Part shown: one piece after another, positions 47,265-58,400 of the stretch
Layout: every line of letters begins with the position of its first letter
How positions within the stretch are numbered: the stretch's first letter is position 1
Source: Nostoc sp. FACHB-280
Lineage (GTDB): Bacteria; Cyanobacteriota; Cyanobacteriia; Cyanobacteriales; Nostocaceae
Length of the DNA: 62,025 nucleotides
NCBI RefSeq assembly: GCF_014697615.1
Contig: NZ_JACJSD010000045.1
Span: 1 to 62,025 of the forward strand
Direction: 5' to 3'
Notes under the pieces: generated by a model
Told to the model about the DNA's origin: nothing
Seen by the model: only the letters and a program-made list of their open reading frames with translations
The model's database searches: none
Program-made: the position numbers and the translations under genes

Positions 47265-47504
47265 AAGACAATTAATTTTAGATTTTAGATTTGAGGGTGA
47301 ATAATCTTTCTCGTCCCCACGCCTAACACTTGCTCTAGAATGCCCAAAATTCAAACTTGATATTAAGCTTGTAACAATCACCAAAGTATATTCCCGATCT
47401 AGGGTTTTTGGCGGATACAATAAACCAAAGTGTTTTTTAAGTCTGCTTAATAGGCTACATTCACGGAAACAATCAGGTTAAATCACAGCATTCTACTGAG
47501 GATT

Positions 47505-48632
47505 ATGGCTCAATCTGTTGTGCAGAATCAGAGGGGGATTACGTCGTTTCAGCCACTGGATGTGGAACTGCGTAACGTGTTTAAGTTCTTCAAGCAAGAA
47601 CCCGCCGTACATGGAATCGATTTGGATGTCCGCAAAGGGGAGTTTTTTAGTATTTTAGGCCCCTCTGGTTGTGGCAAGACAACAACATTACGTTTAATTG
47701 CTGGATTTGAAACTGCGGATGCGGGTAAGGTGTTGATTCAAGGTCAACCAATGACGAATGTGCCGCCTTATCGCCGTCCAGTCAATACTGTATTTCAAAG
47801 TTACGCGCTGTTCAATCACCTGAATGTTTGGGATAACATCGCCTTTGGCCTGCAATTAAAAAAACTTCGTAAATCTGAAATTGAAAGTCGAGTGACAGAA
47901 GCTTTAAAACTCGTCAAAATGGAAAGTTTGCGATCGCGCTTTCCCAATCAACTTTCTGGTGGTCAACAGCAAAGGGTAGCATTAGCTAGGGCGTTAGTAA
48001 ATCAACCGGCTGTGGTGCTGTTAGATGAACCTTTAGCCGCCTTAGATTTAAAACTGCGGAAAGAAATGCAAGTTGAGTTGTCTAACTTACATCAACAGTT
48101 AGGCTTAACCTTTATTTTAGTGACTCACGACCAAGAAGAAGCTTTGTCTTTGAGCGATCGCATTGCGGTGATGAATCAAGGCAAAATTGAGCAAATTGGT
48201 ACACCCAGCGAAATTTACGAACATCCCCAAACCGCTTTTGTGGCTGATTTTATTGGTGATACTAATTTATTTAGTGGGGAAATTGCTGCTGTCGAAGCTG
48301 AATGTATCCAAGTTGTCACCAAAACTGGGTTAAAAATTATCGTCACCCGCTATGAAGATACACCCATCGAATTATCTCAATCTGTAGTGGTGAGTGTGCG
48401 TCCCGAAAAAATTCAACTATCAATCTATCCACCCAATCTACCAACTAACTGCTTTGAAGGCAGACTAGTTAATGTTATGTATTTAGGAACTCATGTTACC
48501 TATGTGGTGGAATTAACCAATGGCATAAATATTAATGTTCTCCAACCCAATACTTTTGGTAATTTGCCAGACAGAGATACACCAATTTATGTTTTATGGG
48601 CTGAAAGTGATTGTTTGGCTATTAGTCAATAG
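47505..48632 (+). CDS. potA: Polyamine-type ABC ATPase, PotA
   Basis: The 375 residues contain Walker [11 protein letters not shown] loop FQSYALF, signature [15 protein letters not shown], Walker [13 protein letters not shown] and a C-terminal TOBE domain (about 290-370). It powers uptake of spermidine or putrescine with PotB, PotC and PotD. The last codons (ISQ-stop) run into a heptamer array. No PotC lies in this cluster; see 6355-7155. Confidence 0.93.
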   Translation: MAQSVVQNQRGITSFQPLDVELRNVFKFFKQEPAVHGIDLDVRKGEFFSILGPSGCGKTTTLRLIAGFETADAGKVLIQGQPMTNVPPYRRPVNTVFQSYALFNHLNVWDNIAFGLQLKKLRKSEIESRVTEALKLVKMESLRSRFPNQLSGGQQQRVALARALVNQPAVVLLDEPLAALDLKLRKEMQVELSNLHQQLGLTFILVTHDQEEALSLSDRIAVMNQGKIEQIGTPSEIYEHPQTAFVADFIGDTNLFSGEIAAVEAECIQVVTKTGLKIIVTRYEDTPIELSQSVVVSVRPEKIQLSIYPPNLPTNCFEGRLVNVMYLGTHVTYVVELTNGININVLQPNTFGNLPDRDTPIYVLWAESDCLAISQ

Positions 48633-48672
48633 TCAATGGTCAATGGTCATTGGTTATTTGTCATTAGTTATT
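48624..48672 (+). repeat. Seven-unit heptamer array at the potA end
   Basis: Units agtcaat, agtcaat, ggtcaat, ggtcatt, ggttatt, tgtcatt, agttatt run without gaps. The potA stop TAG is at 48630-48632, on the first unit junction. 20 bp (48646-48665) are exactly inverted at 49123-49142. Confidence 0.9.
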
Positions 48673-48739
48673 TGTTGAATGACAATTTAGTAAATATAAT
48701 TGACTAAATCTAGCAAAGCAAAATATATATATTGAGCTA

Positions 48740-49120
48740 ATGTCAACTAAACGCTTTCAAGATTTACGAGTTTATCAATTATCAGAAAAATTAGCCGATG
48801 AAATTTGGCAAATTGTTCATAATTGGAAACCTTTAGCTCAAGATACTGTGGGTAAACAAATTGTACGTTCAGCAGATAGTATTGGTGCAAATATAGCGGA
48901 GGGAGTTGGTAGAGGTAGTTATCAAGAGAATAAACGTTTTATTAGGATAGCAAGAGGTTCATTGAATGAAACGCAACATTGGCTAAGAAGTGATTATAAA
49001 CGTAACCTTTTAACTCTTGAACAAACTCAGAGTATCAAAAATATTATTAATGAACTAGCGCCAAAGTTAAACTCATACTTAAAATCAATAGACAATACTT
49101 ACAACCCAAATGACCAATGA
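48740..49120 (+). CDS. Four-helix bundle protein (23S rRNA IVS-like)
   Basis: The 126 residues show the family pattern: FQDLRVYQLSEKLADEIW, then KQIVRSADSIGANIAEGVGRGS, then RFIRIARGSLNETQHWL. The family was first seen inside 23S rRNA intervening sequences and often travels as a small free gene. The function is not firmly known. It splits potA from potD and is framed by inverted heptamer arrays that supply its stop codon (49118-49120), so it looks inserted. Confidence 0.88.
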   Translation: MSTKRFQDLRVYQLSEKLADEIWQIVHNWKPLAQDTVGKQIVRSADSIGANIAEGVGRGSYQENKRFIRIARGSLNETQHWLRSDYKRNLLTLEQTQSIKNIINELAPKLNSYLKSIDNTYNPNDQ

Positions 49121-49143
49121 CCAATGACAAATAACCAATGACA
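49109..49143 (+). repeat. Five-unit heptamer array before potD
   Basis: Units aatgacc, aatgacc, aatgaca, aataacc, aatgaca. The stop of the four-helix-bundle gene is in the second unit and the potD ATG (49138-49140) is in the fifth. The array is the reverse complement family of the one at 48624. Confidence 0.9.
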
Positions 49144-50220
49144 AATAGAAGAAACTTCTTACAAAAATTAGCAGCATTTTCCAGCTTATCTTTAACTGGT
49201 TGTGGTTGGAGATTAGCTAATGTGCGGGCGGCGACTAAATCTAGTAACAGTGATAAATTGTACCTTTATACTTGGACACAATATGCTGATAAAAAGTTAA
49301 TCCAAACTTTTAGTACTCAAACTGGGCTGAAAGTGCTGGTAGATACTTATGATTCTAATGAAGTGATGTTAGCTAAAGTATTAGCTGGAGGTGGTGGTGC
49401 TTATAGTGTGATTTATCCATCTGACTATATGGTGCAGAAGATGGTCGAGAAAAATTTGTTAATCGAATTAAATCACGATCGCCTGCATGGTTTAGAGAAT
49501 TTCTTTCCGCAATTTCAAAACCCTAGCTACGACCCTAATAATCACTACAGTTTACCATTTAATTGGGGAACGACAGGTTTAATTTATAATTCTGAAGTTC
49601 TGCCAAAAGCCCCAGTAGATTGGGAGTATCTCTGGCAAAATCAGCAAATACTCAATAAGCGAATGACCTTACTCAATGATGTGCGTGAGGTGATGGGTGC
49701 AGTATTAAGAATGTTGGGTTATTCTTATAACTCAAAAGAGGAGGAAGAACTACAACAAGCATATAACAAATTAAAGCAATTAAAACCCGCGATCGCTGCT
49801 TTTGATACTGATGCTTGGCAAAATCAAATGCTGGCGGGAGATTTAGTCTTAGCGATGTGTTACTCAGCCGATGCAATTCGCGTCATCCAAGAAAACCCCA
49901 AATTTAAATATGTCATTCCGCGCAGTGGTTCTTCTTTATGGACTGATACAATTGTCGTGCCGAAAAGCTCACCTAATACTGATGGAGCTTATGCTTGGAT
50001 TAACTTTATTTTGCAACCAGAAGTTGCAGCCAGTGTTAGCCAACATTTAAATATTGCTACCCCAAATAGTGCAGGGTTTGAACAATTACCCCAAAAAATC
50101 AAAACTAATAAAAATTTATTCCCGGAAACCGCCATTTTAGAAAAGTGCGAACGGATTACTCCTCTGGGAGATTTTGAGGAAGTTTATGAGCGTTTCTGGA
50201 CTCAATTAACTAGTGCCTAA
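49138..50220 (+). CDS. potD: Polyamine-binding lipoprotein, PotD
   Basis: The 360-residue extracytoplasmic binding protein of the importer. The N-terminus has NRRNFLQK (twin-arginine-like) and a SLTGC lipobox near residue 22, so it is probably a lipoprotein. YLYTWTQYADKKLIQTF, VIYPSDYMVQKMVEKNLL and FNWGTTGLIYN are PotD hallmarks. Its ATG lies in a heptamer repeat and no Shine-Dalgarno is visible. It is followed by potB (gap 36 bp). Confidence 0.92.
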   Translation: MTNRRNFLQKLAAFSSLSLTGCGWRLANVRAATKSSNSDKLYLYTWTQYADKKLIQTFSTQTGLKVLVDTYDSNEVMLAKVLAGGGGAYSVIYPSDYMVQKMVEKNLLIELNHDRLHGLENFFPQFQNPSYDPNNHYSLPFNWGTTGLIYNSEVLPKAPVDWEYLWQNQQILNKRMTLLNDVREVMGAVLRMLGYSYNSKEEEELQQAYNKLKQLKPAIAAFDTDAWQNQMLAGDLVLAMCYSADAIRVIQENPKFKYVIPRSGSSLWTDTIVVPKSSPNTDGAYAWINFILQPEVAASVSQHLNIATPNSAGFEQLPQKIKTNKNLFPETAILEKCERITPLGDFEEVYERFWTQLTSA

Positions 50221-50256
50221 ATAGGAAGATTATTTAATCCAAAATGGTATCAGCTT

Positions 50257-51171
50257 GTGTTTATCAAAAATTCTCAGCAAATCAATGAATCAGGCGATAT
50301 TATCGACTTGAAAAAACTACATCGCCCTACATTTAACTTTTTACAACCATTAATCTTACTAGCTCCGGCAGCTATTTGGTTATTATTATTACTAGTACTG
50401 CCAGCAATTATCATTTTTCAACTTAGTTTAGTTCCCAATATTCGCCCAGGAGATTTAGTCAATCCTAGCGGATTCGATAATTATCTGCGGATATTTGACC
50501 CGTTGTATTTGCAAGTTATTTTGCGATCGCTGTGGTTAGCATTAGGCACAACTATAATTTGTTTAATCTGCGGCTTTCCTGTGGCTTATTGGATAGCACA
50601 AATCGCCCCAAAACAATGGCGTAATTTACTATTATTAGCTTTTATCTTACCTTTGTGGACTTCTTCTTTACTGCGTTCTTATGCTTGGATTACAATTTTG
50701 CGCCCCACTGGGTTATTTAATAGTATTTTGAGTAATTTAGGTTTACCAACTTTAGAATTACTTAACCGACCTCCGGCTGTATTTATCGGTATGAGCTATA
50801 GCTTACTACCTTATATGGTGTTAATTTTATATGCTTCTTTAGAAAAATTAGACAAGCGTTTATTAGAAGCTGCTGCTGATTTAGGTGCAAACCCCGCACA
50901 GACTTTTTGGAAAGTCACAGTACCGCAAGTTTCCCCAGGAATTACGGCTGGTTCAGTTTTAGTGTTTATTACAGGATTAGGAGACTTTGTTGATCCTGAA
51001 CTTTTGGGTGGTGCTTCCAGTATGACTGCGGCGCGGCTGGTTTACAATCAATTCCTTGGTGTAACCCAAAATTGGGGTTTTGGTTCAGCATTGAGTATGG
51101 GATTAATTTTAGCAGTGAGTGTAGCGATCGCCTTTCTGATTAAATATGGTGAACCAACACCCAGCCGCTAA
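50257..51171 (+). CDS. potB: Polyamine-type ABC permease, PotB
   Basis: The 304-residue permease has six helices. Its EAA loop reads LEAAADLGANPAQTFWKVTVPQVSPGI. LRSYAWITILRPTGLFNSIL is the PotB-specific outer segment. GTG 50257 is used as start without a clear Shine-Dalgarno; a later start would cost the first helix. It forms the channel with PotC from 6355-7155. Confidence 0.9.
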   Translation: MFIKNSQQINESGDIIDLKKLHRPTFNFLQPLILLAPAAIWLLLLLVLPAIIIFQLSLVPNIRPGDLVNPSGFDNYLRIFDPLYLQVILRSLWLALGTTIICLICGFPVAYWIAQIAPKQWRNLLLLAFILPLWTSSLLRSYAWITILRPTGLFNSILSNLGLPTLELLNRPPAVFIGMSYSLLPYMVLILYASLEKLDKRLLEAAADLGANPAQTFWKVTVPQVSPGITAGSVLVFITGLGDFVDPELLGGASSMTAARLVYNQFLGVTQNWGFGSALSMGLILAVSVAIAFLIKYGEPTPSR

Positions 51172-51208
51172 ACTAATTTTAGAGACATCAACATAAATTT
51201 ACAGAGCT

Positions 51209-51772
51209 ATGAATATTGCTTCAACTCAAGCTCTCACCTTAGCAGAATTTCTCAAACTACCAGAAACTAACCCCAGTTTAGAATACATTAATGGCGAAAT
51301 TCTGGAAAAATCAATGCCACAAGGGAGACATAGCCGTTTACAAGGTAAATTATGCAGCGCAGTTAATGATATTACTGAACAGCAAAAAATTGCTTACGCA
51401 TTTCCTGAATTAAGGTGTAGCTTTGGCGATCGCTCAATCGTACCAGATGTGGCAGTATTTATATGGAACAGAATACCGTTAACCGTTGATGGCGAAGTTC
51501 CAGATAACTTTGAACTAGCTCCAGACTGGACAATTGAGATTTTATCCCCAGAACAAAAACCAAACAAAGTAATTGGTAATATTCTGTATTGTTTAAAGTT
51601 TGGTAGTCGTTTAGGGTGGTTCATCGACCCCGATGATTTAAGTATTTTAGTATTTTTACCAGAACAGCAACCAGAGTTATTTCAGGAAGATGATATTTTG
51701 CCAATGTTACCTGAAATTGAACTGGTACTAACTGTTAATCAAGTTTTTGGTTGGTTAAAAATGGGCAATTAG
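51209..51772 (+). CDS. Uma2-family (DUF820) PD-(D/E)XK protein
   Basis: The 187 residues show TLAEFLKLPETNPSLEYINGEIL, HSRLQGKL, SIVPDVAVF, WTIEILSPEQKPNK and LGWFIDPDDLSILVF, the Uma2 pattern with the likely catalytic Asp and Glu-x-x-x-Lys-like residues. This family is greatly expanded in Nostocales and its biological role is unknown. It lies 37 bp after potB but is unlikely to share its function. Confidence 0.88.
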   Translation: MNIASTQALTLAEFLKLPETNPSLEYINGEILEKSMPQGRHSRLQGKLCSAVNDITEQQKIAYAFPELRCSFGDRSIVPDVAVFIWNRIPLTVDGEVPDNFELAPDWTIEILSPEQKPNKVIGNILYCLKFGSRLGWFIDPDDLSILVFLPEQQPELFQEDDILPMLPEIELVLTVNQVFGWLKMGN

Positions 51773-51815
51773 ATTTTACAGAGAAGAGGGAAGAGTGCAA
51801 GGGTTGGATGAGGAG

Positions 51816-54800
51816 TTAAACAGTTAACTCCATTACCAAATTATGCGATACACTTGCTTTTGGCATTAAAGATGAAATTGTAGATAGAAATTCATGCTCT
51901 AGATAAGGCTTAGTTAAGTAAGCTCTTGCACCCAGTTCTTTTGCTAATTGACGATGTTTTTCAGCACTACGCGAAGATAAAATGACTACAGGAATTTTAG
52001 CAAGATTGGGAATTTGCTGAATGTTAGTTAATAGCTCAAATCCATTCATGCGCGGCATTTCTAAATCAGAAATAATCACTTGAATGTCTGGGTATTTTTG
52101 TAGCTGTTCCAGAGCTTCTACACCATTTTGTGCTTGAATTACTTGATAACCATCTCTTTGTAAAGTTAAAGAGAGAGTTTGACGCAAACTAATAGCATCG
52201 TCCACAATTAATACTACCTTAGAGGCGGGGAAATTAGCTTCTACCTGCTGAGATAATGGTTTTGCTGGAAAATTTACAGGAGTCGAAAAAGATAAATCCT
52301 CGCTTATAGATTCACTAGTAGGAATTATCGGGAGGGGGATAAGTTCAGATGTCGTGGGTACATTAATAGAGTCTAATAAGAGAGCGCCATCAATAACTAA
52401 AATGAGATTACCATTGGCAGAAGTACTACAACCATAAACATATTTTGGTGGTGCGATCGCATTGCCTAATGGTCTAATTACTAATTCTTGTTCGCCAATT
52501 ATTTGGTCAACTTCTAAGGCAAAAATACCTTGATGAGACTTGAGGATTAATATAGGATTATTCATCAATTTTGTGTCAAGAGTAGTTGCTGTATTATTGA
52601 GGCTATGACTCTTGACAGCAGAGTAATTATAAGACATTAGCTCTGAAAGTTGATGTAAACCAATTAAATTTTCATTCTGCTCTGTATGCCAATATAAAAC
52701 TTTTTTACCTTCAAATTCCTTAATTTGTTGCGGAGCCGGAATGACAATTTTTTCTACGCAGTCTAACAATAGCGCATAAACTACGCCTCCCGCTTGCACC
52801 AGCATCAATTTATCAGTAGTCATAGAAAAAGGTATTTTAAGTGTGAATTTTGTCCCTTGTTGGGGTAAACTTTGCACCGCGATTGAACCATGAAGAGCTT
52901 CGATTTGAGAACGTACAATATCCAAACCTATACCACGTCCAGAAATATTACTCACCTGTTCAGCCGTCGATAATCCCGGCGAAAACATTAAATTTAATAA
53001 CTCTGATTCATTGTCACCAGCAATATTTAGTTTCATCTCAATTGCTTTTTGATGAATTTTTTCCAGATTCAGTCCTTGTCCATCATCTTGAACTTCAATA
53101 ATAGTTTGGCTACTTTGATGATATGCCCGAATTGTAATTAAACCTTGTTCTGGCTTACCACGTTCTTGACGCAATTGTGGAGATTCAATTCCGTGATCAA
53201 AAGCATTACGTACTAAATGTAATAGTGGTTCATACAATTTTTCGGCGATCGCTTTATCTACTAGTACCTCTGTACCTGTGAGTTGTAACTCGACGTTTTT
53301 ATGATAAATACTGCCTAATTTTTTCACCATTGGGGGGAAACGGTGCAAAATATCCCCCAAAGGTAACATTCTTGCTTCTACCAAGTTATCAATAATTGTG
53401 AAAATTAAATTCTGTTTTTTATCAGTTGCTTGAGTTGCTTGTTTAATAGTTAAATCTAGCGACTCTGTAGTTTCTTGTAATTGCAGAGTTTCTTCAATTG
53501 CTGTGTGCAGTACTAAATTAAATTCTGTGTATATATCCATTTCCAGTGAGTCGAATTTCACTGCTGCAAAATTCTGCGATAACTGAGGAGTAACAGTTGG
53601 TAAATGTAGAGGTAAATCTCTTAACTGATGCAAGATTATTTGATGTCTATTGATCTGCTGTAATAACTTATCAATCAATTCTTGAATCTGTTCGTCATAA
53701 AGATGACGTTTCTTATGCTGAATCAGCAGTTCTCCAGCTAGATAATTAAGATTTCTCAATCCTTCAACATCAACACGGACAAATTTCTGACTTTTGACAA
53801 CTTGAGAATTTTTATCTTCTAACTGCTCGTGAATATTGCTAACTACTTCGGTAATAGCCTCTACATTTGCTTGCTCTGGAACAGAATCATCTATAATTAC
53901 TGCTTGCTCACTGGAATTTTCTCCTCCCCAAATTGATTCTAAGAGATGCTCAGTATCAGCTTCTAAGGGATTGGCTATTGCATTCGCAATTACAAGATTT
54001 TGGAACTTGGGATGCTCTAACCAGTTCTTTTCTTGACTATTTACAGGGGGATAATTTTTATATTCTTTGGCTAATGTGATAATTTGTTTTTGTAAGTGCC
54101 GAGTTAAAAAAATATAACCATCACTTTTATCGTTACCATACTCAAATTGAGCAATTGCCAGCAGTACAATTAAAACCATACCATTTCGATACAAGCAAAG
54201 ACTATAACTATCTTCTGAGTCTTGCGCGAAAGCTAAAAATTCTTTTAACCAATTTTCAATATAATTTATTTGCCGCTCAATATCTAATTTAGGAACTAAT
54301 AGAGATAAATTTAATTCTGTTGCTGGTATTTGTTGCTGCTGCTGAAACCAACTCAAAATACATTGCACCAATTTTAGGTAAAACTTAGCTGTTGTTGGTT
54401 GAAGTTGTTCGTGTTTATGATTGCTTGATGTCGTTAAAAATTGGTAAAATTCAGCAGTAGTTTGTTGTAGATTTCCAGATGTCGAATTATCTAGAATTTC
54501 TGGAGATAACTGTTCTAGCTCGATGACTGATGTTAGGTTTTGCCAAGCTGGAGAAAGCAGATGAGTACAAGTGCGATCGCCAGCGAATACTGCTGTTTGA
54601 ATTGTTTGTAAATCTTGCCGCATCAGTTCAGCAATTTCCATCACTTGCGAAGGATATGCTTGCAGCGCCGCCAAGATTTTTTGTGCAAGTTCCTCTAATC
54701 CCAGCAAGTCTAAAGATTCAGCCAATCCTAAAAATATTTCGGCTTGAGAGTTGACAAAATCTCTAAATTCCGCTTCTTCTGGAGGATGATTAATAGTTTC

Positions 54801-55316
54801 AGTAATATTTTCAATGCGTTGTTGAATCCCAACTTCAAAAATTGACTTGACAACATCAAAACCTAATTCTTGCGAAGTAGGAACATAATGATCTGTGCCA
54901 AAATCATCACCAAGTCTAGCTTGTAACTGAGCAAAAATATTAGTTGCTCTTTCAATAACTTCTTCTACATTAGCAGGACTACTAGTTAATGTTGTGGTCA
55001 AAGCGAGACGCAAACATTCATAAGCTTTTAGCAGGAGTGTATGTAAACTATTATCAATAACTATATCTGGATTATATAAAGCTTTAAATACATCTTCTAG
55101 AGAATGGGCAATGCTTTGAATTGCATCTAGCCCAACAGTAGCAGCACCTCCCTTAAGGGTATGAGTCGCCCGCATTAACGTATGAACTTTATTTTTTCTC
55201 TTAGCTTCTTCTTCAGTTAAACTTAAAAGTTCTTGTTCAATTGTTTGTAATAACTCTGGGGCTTCTGCTAAGAAATAAACATAACCTTGTTCACGAATTT
55301 CAGCATCTGTAATCAT
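51816..55316 (-). CDS. CheA-type hybrid histidine kinase with receiver domain
   Basis: The 1166 residues hold an HPt domain (phospho-His H52 in THTLKGGAATVG); a long helical/linker part (about 130-500); the dimer domain; HATPase_c (LVRNAFDHGIE, DDGQGLN, GRGIGLDIV); a CheW-like domain (about 855-1000); and REC (about 1035-1155; Asp in VIISDLEMPRMNGFEL). It takes signals from the GAF-type chemoreceptor encoded just upstream and should phosphorylate the CheY and PatA-like proteins. Last gene of the five-gene operon. Confidence 0.92.
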   Translation of the reverse strand: MITDAEIREQGYVYFLAEAPELLQTIEQELLSLTEEEAKRKNKVHTLMRATHTLKGGAATVGLDAIQSIAHSLEDVFKALYNPDIVIDNSLHTLLLKAYECLRLALTTTLTSSPANVEEVIERATNIFAQLQARLGDDFGTDHYVPTSQELGFDVVKSIFEVGIQQRIENITETINHPPEEAEFRDFVNSQAEIFLGLAESLDLLGLEELAQKILAALQAYPSQVMEIAELMRQDLQTIQTAVFAGDRTCTHLLSPAWQNLTSVIELEQLSPEILDNSTSGNLQQTTAEFYQFLTTSSNHKHEQLQPTTAKFYLKLVQCILSWFQQQQQIPATELNLSLLVPKLDIERQINYIENWLKEFLAFAQDSEDSYSLCLYRNGMVLIVLLAIAQFEYGNDKSDGYIFLTRHLQKQIITLAKEYKNYPPVNSQEKNWLEHPKFQNLVIANAIANPLEADTEHLLESIWGGENSSEQAVIIDDSVPEQANVEAITEVVSNIHEQLEDKNSQVVKSQKFVRVDVEGLRNLNYLAGELLIQHKKRHLYDEQIQELIDKLLQQINRHQIILHQLRDLPLHLPTVTPQLSQNFAAVKFDSLEMDIYTEFNLVLHTAIEETLQLQETTESLDLTIKQATQATDKKQNLIFTIIDNLVEARMLPLGDILHRFPPMVKKLGSIYHKNVELQLTGTEVLVDKAIAEKLYEPLLHLVRNAFDHGIESPQLRQERGKPEQGLITIRAYHQSSQTIIEVQDDGQGLNLEKIHQKAIEMKLNIAGDNESELLNLMFSPGLSTAEQVSNISGRGIGLDIVRSQIEALHGSIAVQSLPQQGTKFTLKIPFSMTTDKLMLVQAGGVVYALLLDCVEKIVIPAPQQIKEFEGKKVLYWHTEQNENLIGLHQLSELMSYNYSAVKSHSLNNTATTLDTKLMNNPILILKSHQGIFALEVDQIIGEQELVIRPLGNAIAPPKYVYGCSTSANGNLILVIDGALLLDSINVPTTSELIPLPIIPTSESISEDLSFSTPVNFPAKPLSQQVEANFPASKVVLIVDDAISLRQTLSLTLQRDGYQVIQAQNGVEALEQLQKYPDIQVIISDLEMPRMNGFELLTNIQQIPNLAKIPVVILSSRSAEKHRQLAKELGARAYLTKPYLEHEFLSTISSLMPKASVSHNLVMELTV

Positions 55317-55427
55317 AATAGGGAAATTGGGAGTAGTGAGTAGAAAAGTAGGAGCGGGGAATAGTGAATTGAGAGTGGGGAGTTAAAAAATTGTCTTTTC
55401 TACTCCCTACTCACCACTCCCTTGAAA

Positions 55428-58400
55428 TTAATTAACTTTGAACTTACTAGCAGTTGTTAACAGTTCTTGTGCCATTCCCAATAAATCTTGGAAGATAGCA
55501 GCAATTTCTTGAGACTCCGCAAAGGTTTTGTTAGCGATTTCTGCAACATCTTGCATTGAATGAGTCACAGTTTCAGACTGACCCATTTGGGTTTGAGTCG
55601 CTGCGGTAATTTGTTGAAGCAATTGACTAATTTCAGCAGTGGCTAAAACAATTGCATTTAAGTTTTGCCGGGTTTCGCTAACTAAATTTGTGCCTTCGAC
55701 AACTTGCTGAATACCTGTTTCCATTGCTACTGCAACTTCGCCAGTTTCTGCCTGAATTTCTTGGACTAATTTTTCAATTTCGATTGTGGCTGCTGCTGAT
55801 TGACGAGATAAAGAACGCACTTCATCAGCTACAACTGCGAAGCCTTTACCATACTCACCAGCGCGGGTTGCTTCAATGGCGGCATTCAGCGCGAGAACGT
55901 TGGTTTGGGTGGCAAAATTGCTAATCAAATTGACTACTTTCGAGATTTTTTGCGAAGACTCGCTGAGGCGTTTAATTTTCTTACTAGTTTGGGCAACGGT
56001 TTCTCGAATGCCTTCAATGGCTTTAACAGTCAAGTTCATGGCAATATCACCAGACTCTACTGTTTGGTTAGCTTTCTGGACTGCTACTTGCACTAATTCG
56101 GCATTAGCCACCACAGCTTGCGTAGAGTCTAGCATTTGTTGAATATCACCCAAAGCCGAGGCAATATCTTCTGACTGTTGTTGGGCTAAATTATTCAGTC
56201 CTGCCAGGGAAGCGTTACTAGTAGCCGAAGTCTGCACTACTTGTTGGGCTGCGGCTTGTACTTGAATAACGATTTGTCGTAATGCTTGCAGAGTGTTGTT
56301 GTAAGCATCGGCGATTGTGCCGAGTTCGTCTTCCGTGATGGGGGCGCGGACTGTTAAATCACCATTTAAAGCCGGACGCAGCGCCATCAACAGTTGAATA
56401 GAACGTTGTTGGAGTAATTCTTTGGCTGCTTTTTCCCTGTCGGCGGCTTCTGCTAGTTGTGCTGACTGTGTTTGTAGTTGTTGCAGAGATTCCGTTTGTT
56501 GCAGTGCTAATCCTAATTGATCACCAATCCGGGCTAACAAGCTAACTTGGGATTCTTCCCAATTACGGGTGCCAGAATTTTGATAAGCTGCCAACAAACC
56601 CCACAGCTTTTCCCCGAAAAATATCGGCACAATTACATAAGCTCTGACTTCAAATTGCTCTAAAATTTCGATATGGCAAGGTGAATGTCCGACTTGATAA
56701 ATGTCATGAACAACAAAGCTTTCGCCTTTGGCATATCTACCGCCTTGGGTTTCTTGGAGGTGGGTATCTTCCCAGACAGTTTTGATATCTATGCCGACAA
56801 GTTTGACCCAATTGTGACCAACTGACTCAGCAATAAACTCACCACTCCAATCAGGAGAGAAGCGGTACACAGCCATGCGATCGCATCGTAATAATTGCCG
56901 GACTTCTTGAGTCGTAACTTTGAAGATTTCATCTAAATCTACACATTGTCTAATGCGGTTAACTATCTTAGTAAAGGCTTTTTCTTGTTCTGCAATCTGA
57001 GTTAACTTTTCAGTTTTAACTCGCACTTCTTCCAGATAGTCTATTTGCGATTTCGCAATACTAAATTGCAAGGCTATCTGATTTAAAAAGTTAACTTCCC
57101 AAGATTGCCATTCCCGACTGCCAGAGTTTTGATAAGCCGCCAATAAGCCCCATAATTGTTCACCGAAAAAGATAGGAACAATAATATAAGCTTTGGCTTC
57201 AAATTGTTCTAAAATTTCAATGTGGCAGGGAGCTAAACCAATTTTGTAAATATCATTAACTACAAAATTTTCACCTCTAGCATATCGTCCGCCTTGAGTT
57301 TCTTGCAGATAAGTATCATCCAAGACGGTTTTGATATTTGGCCCTACCAATTTTACCCAATTGCTACCTACTGACTCAGCAATAAACTCGCCACCCCAGT
57401 CAGGACTAAACCGATAAACAGCCACGCGATCGCATTTTAATGAAAGGCGCACTTCTTGGGTAGTTGTTCTAAAAACACTTTCCACATCTGGAGACTGGCG
57501 GATGCGATTGACAATTTTAGTTAAGGTTTTTTCTTGTTCCGCAATCTGTACTAATTGTTGAGATTGTACTTGCATTTGTGCAAGATATTCTGCATGGGCG
57601 ATGGCTACACCAAATTGCAAACCAATTTGTTCTAAAAAGCTGACTTCCCACTCGTGCCAATCACGGGTGCCAGAATTTTGATAAGCGGCTAACAAGCCCC
57701 ACAATTTTTCTCCAGCAAATACAGGGACAATCACATAAGCTTTGACTTCAAACTGTTCTAAAATTTCGATATGGCACTGAAAATGACCGACTTTGTAAAT
57801 GTCATTTACAACAAAGCTTTCGTGATGGCGATAACGTCCACCTTGGGTTTCTTGTAAATGGGTATCTTCCCAAACTGTGTTAATACCTGGCCCGACAAGT
57901 TTCACCCAACCATGACCAACTGATTCGGCAACAAATTCACCACTCCAATTATCATAAAAGCGATAAACAGCCACGCGATCGCAACGTAATAATTGTCTGA
58001 TTTCTTGAGTAGTTGCTTGAAAAATCTTGTCAATATCAGAAACTCGAATAATCTTCTCAATTACCTTAGCAACAGATTTTTTCGCTTGGGTTCGCAGGTC
58101 TAATTCTCTTTGAAATTCAAAACTCTGGAATTTATAAGCTAATTCTGTGGTAACTTGCGAGAGAAACGTAATTTCTGTTTCTGGCCATTGTCTAGTATGA
58201 GTGCAAGTATTAACTGCCAATAATCCCCAGACTTTACCGCCTATTAAAATTGGTAAACTTAAACTTGCTTTGATTTGAAATTTTTCTAGTAATTGTTTTT
58301 GATAAGGTGTAACTTGAATTTGTTCGACATCTTCAATCGCTACAGATTCTAAATAATCTTGATTGTTATACAAACCAAATAACATTCCCGGCAGGTTTTC

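Noticed and set aside
51209-51772. Uma2 gene as part of a restriction or defence system
   Set aside because: No methylase, helicase or other defence gene is adjacent, and lone Uma2 genes are very common in these genomes.
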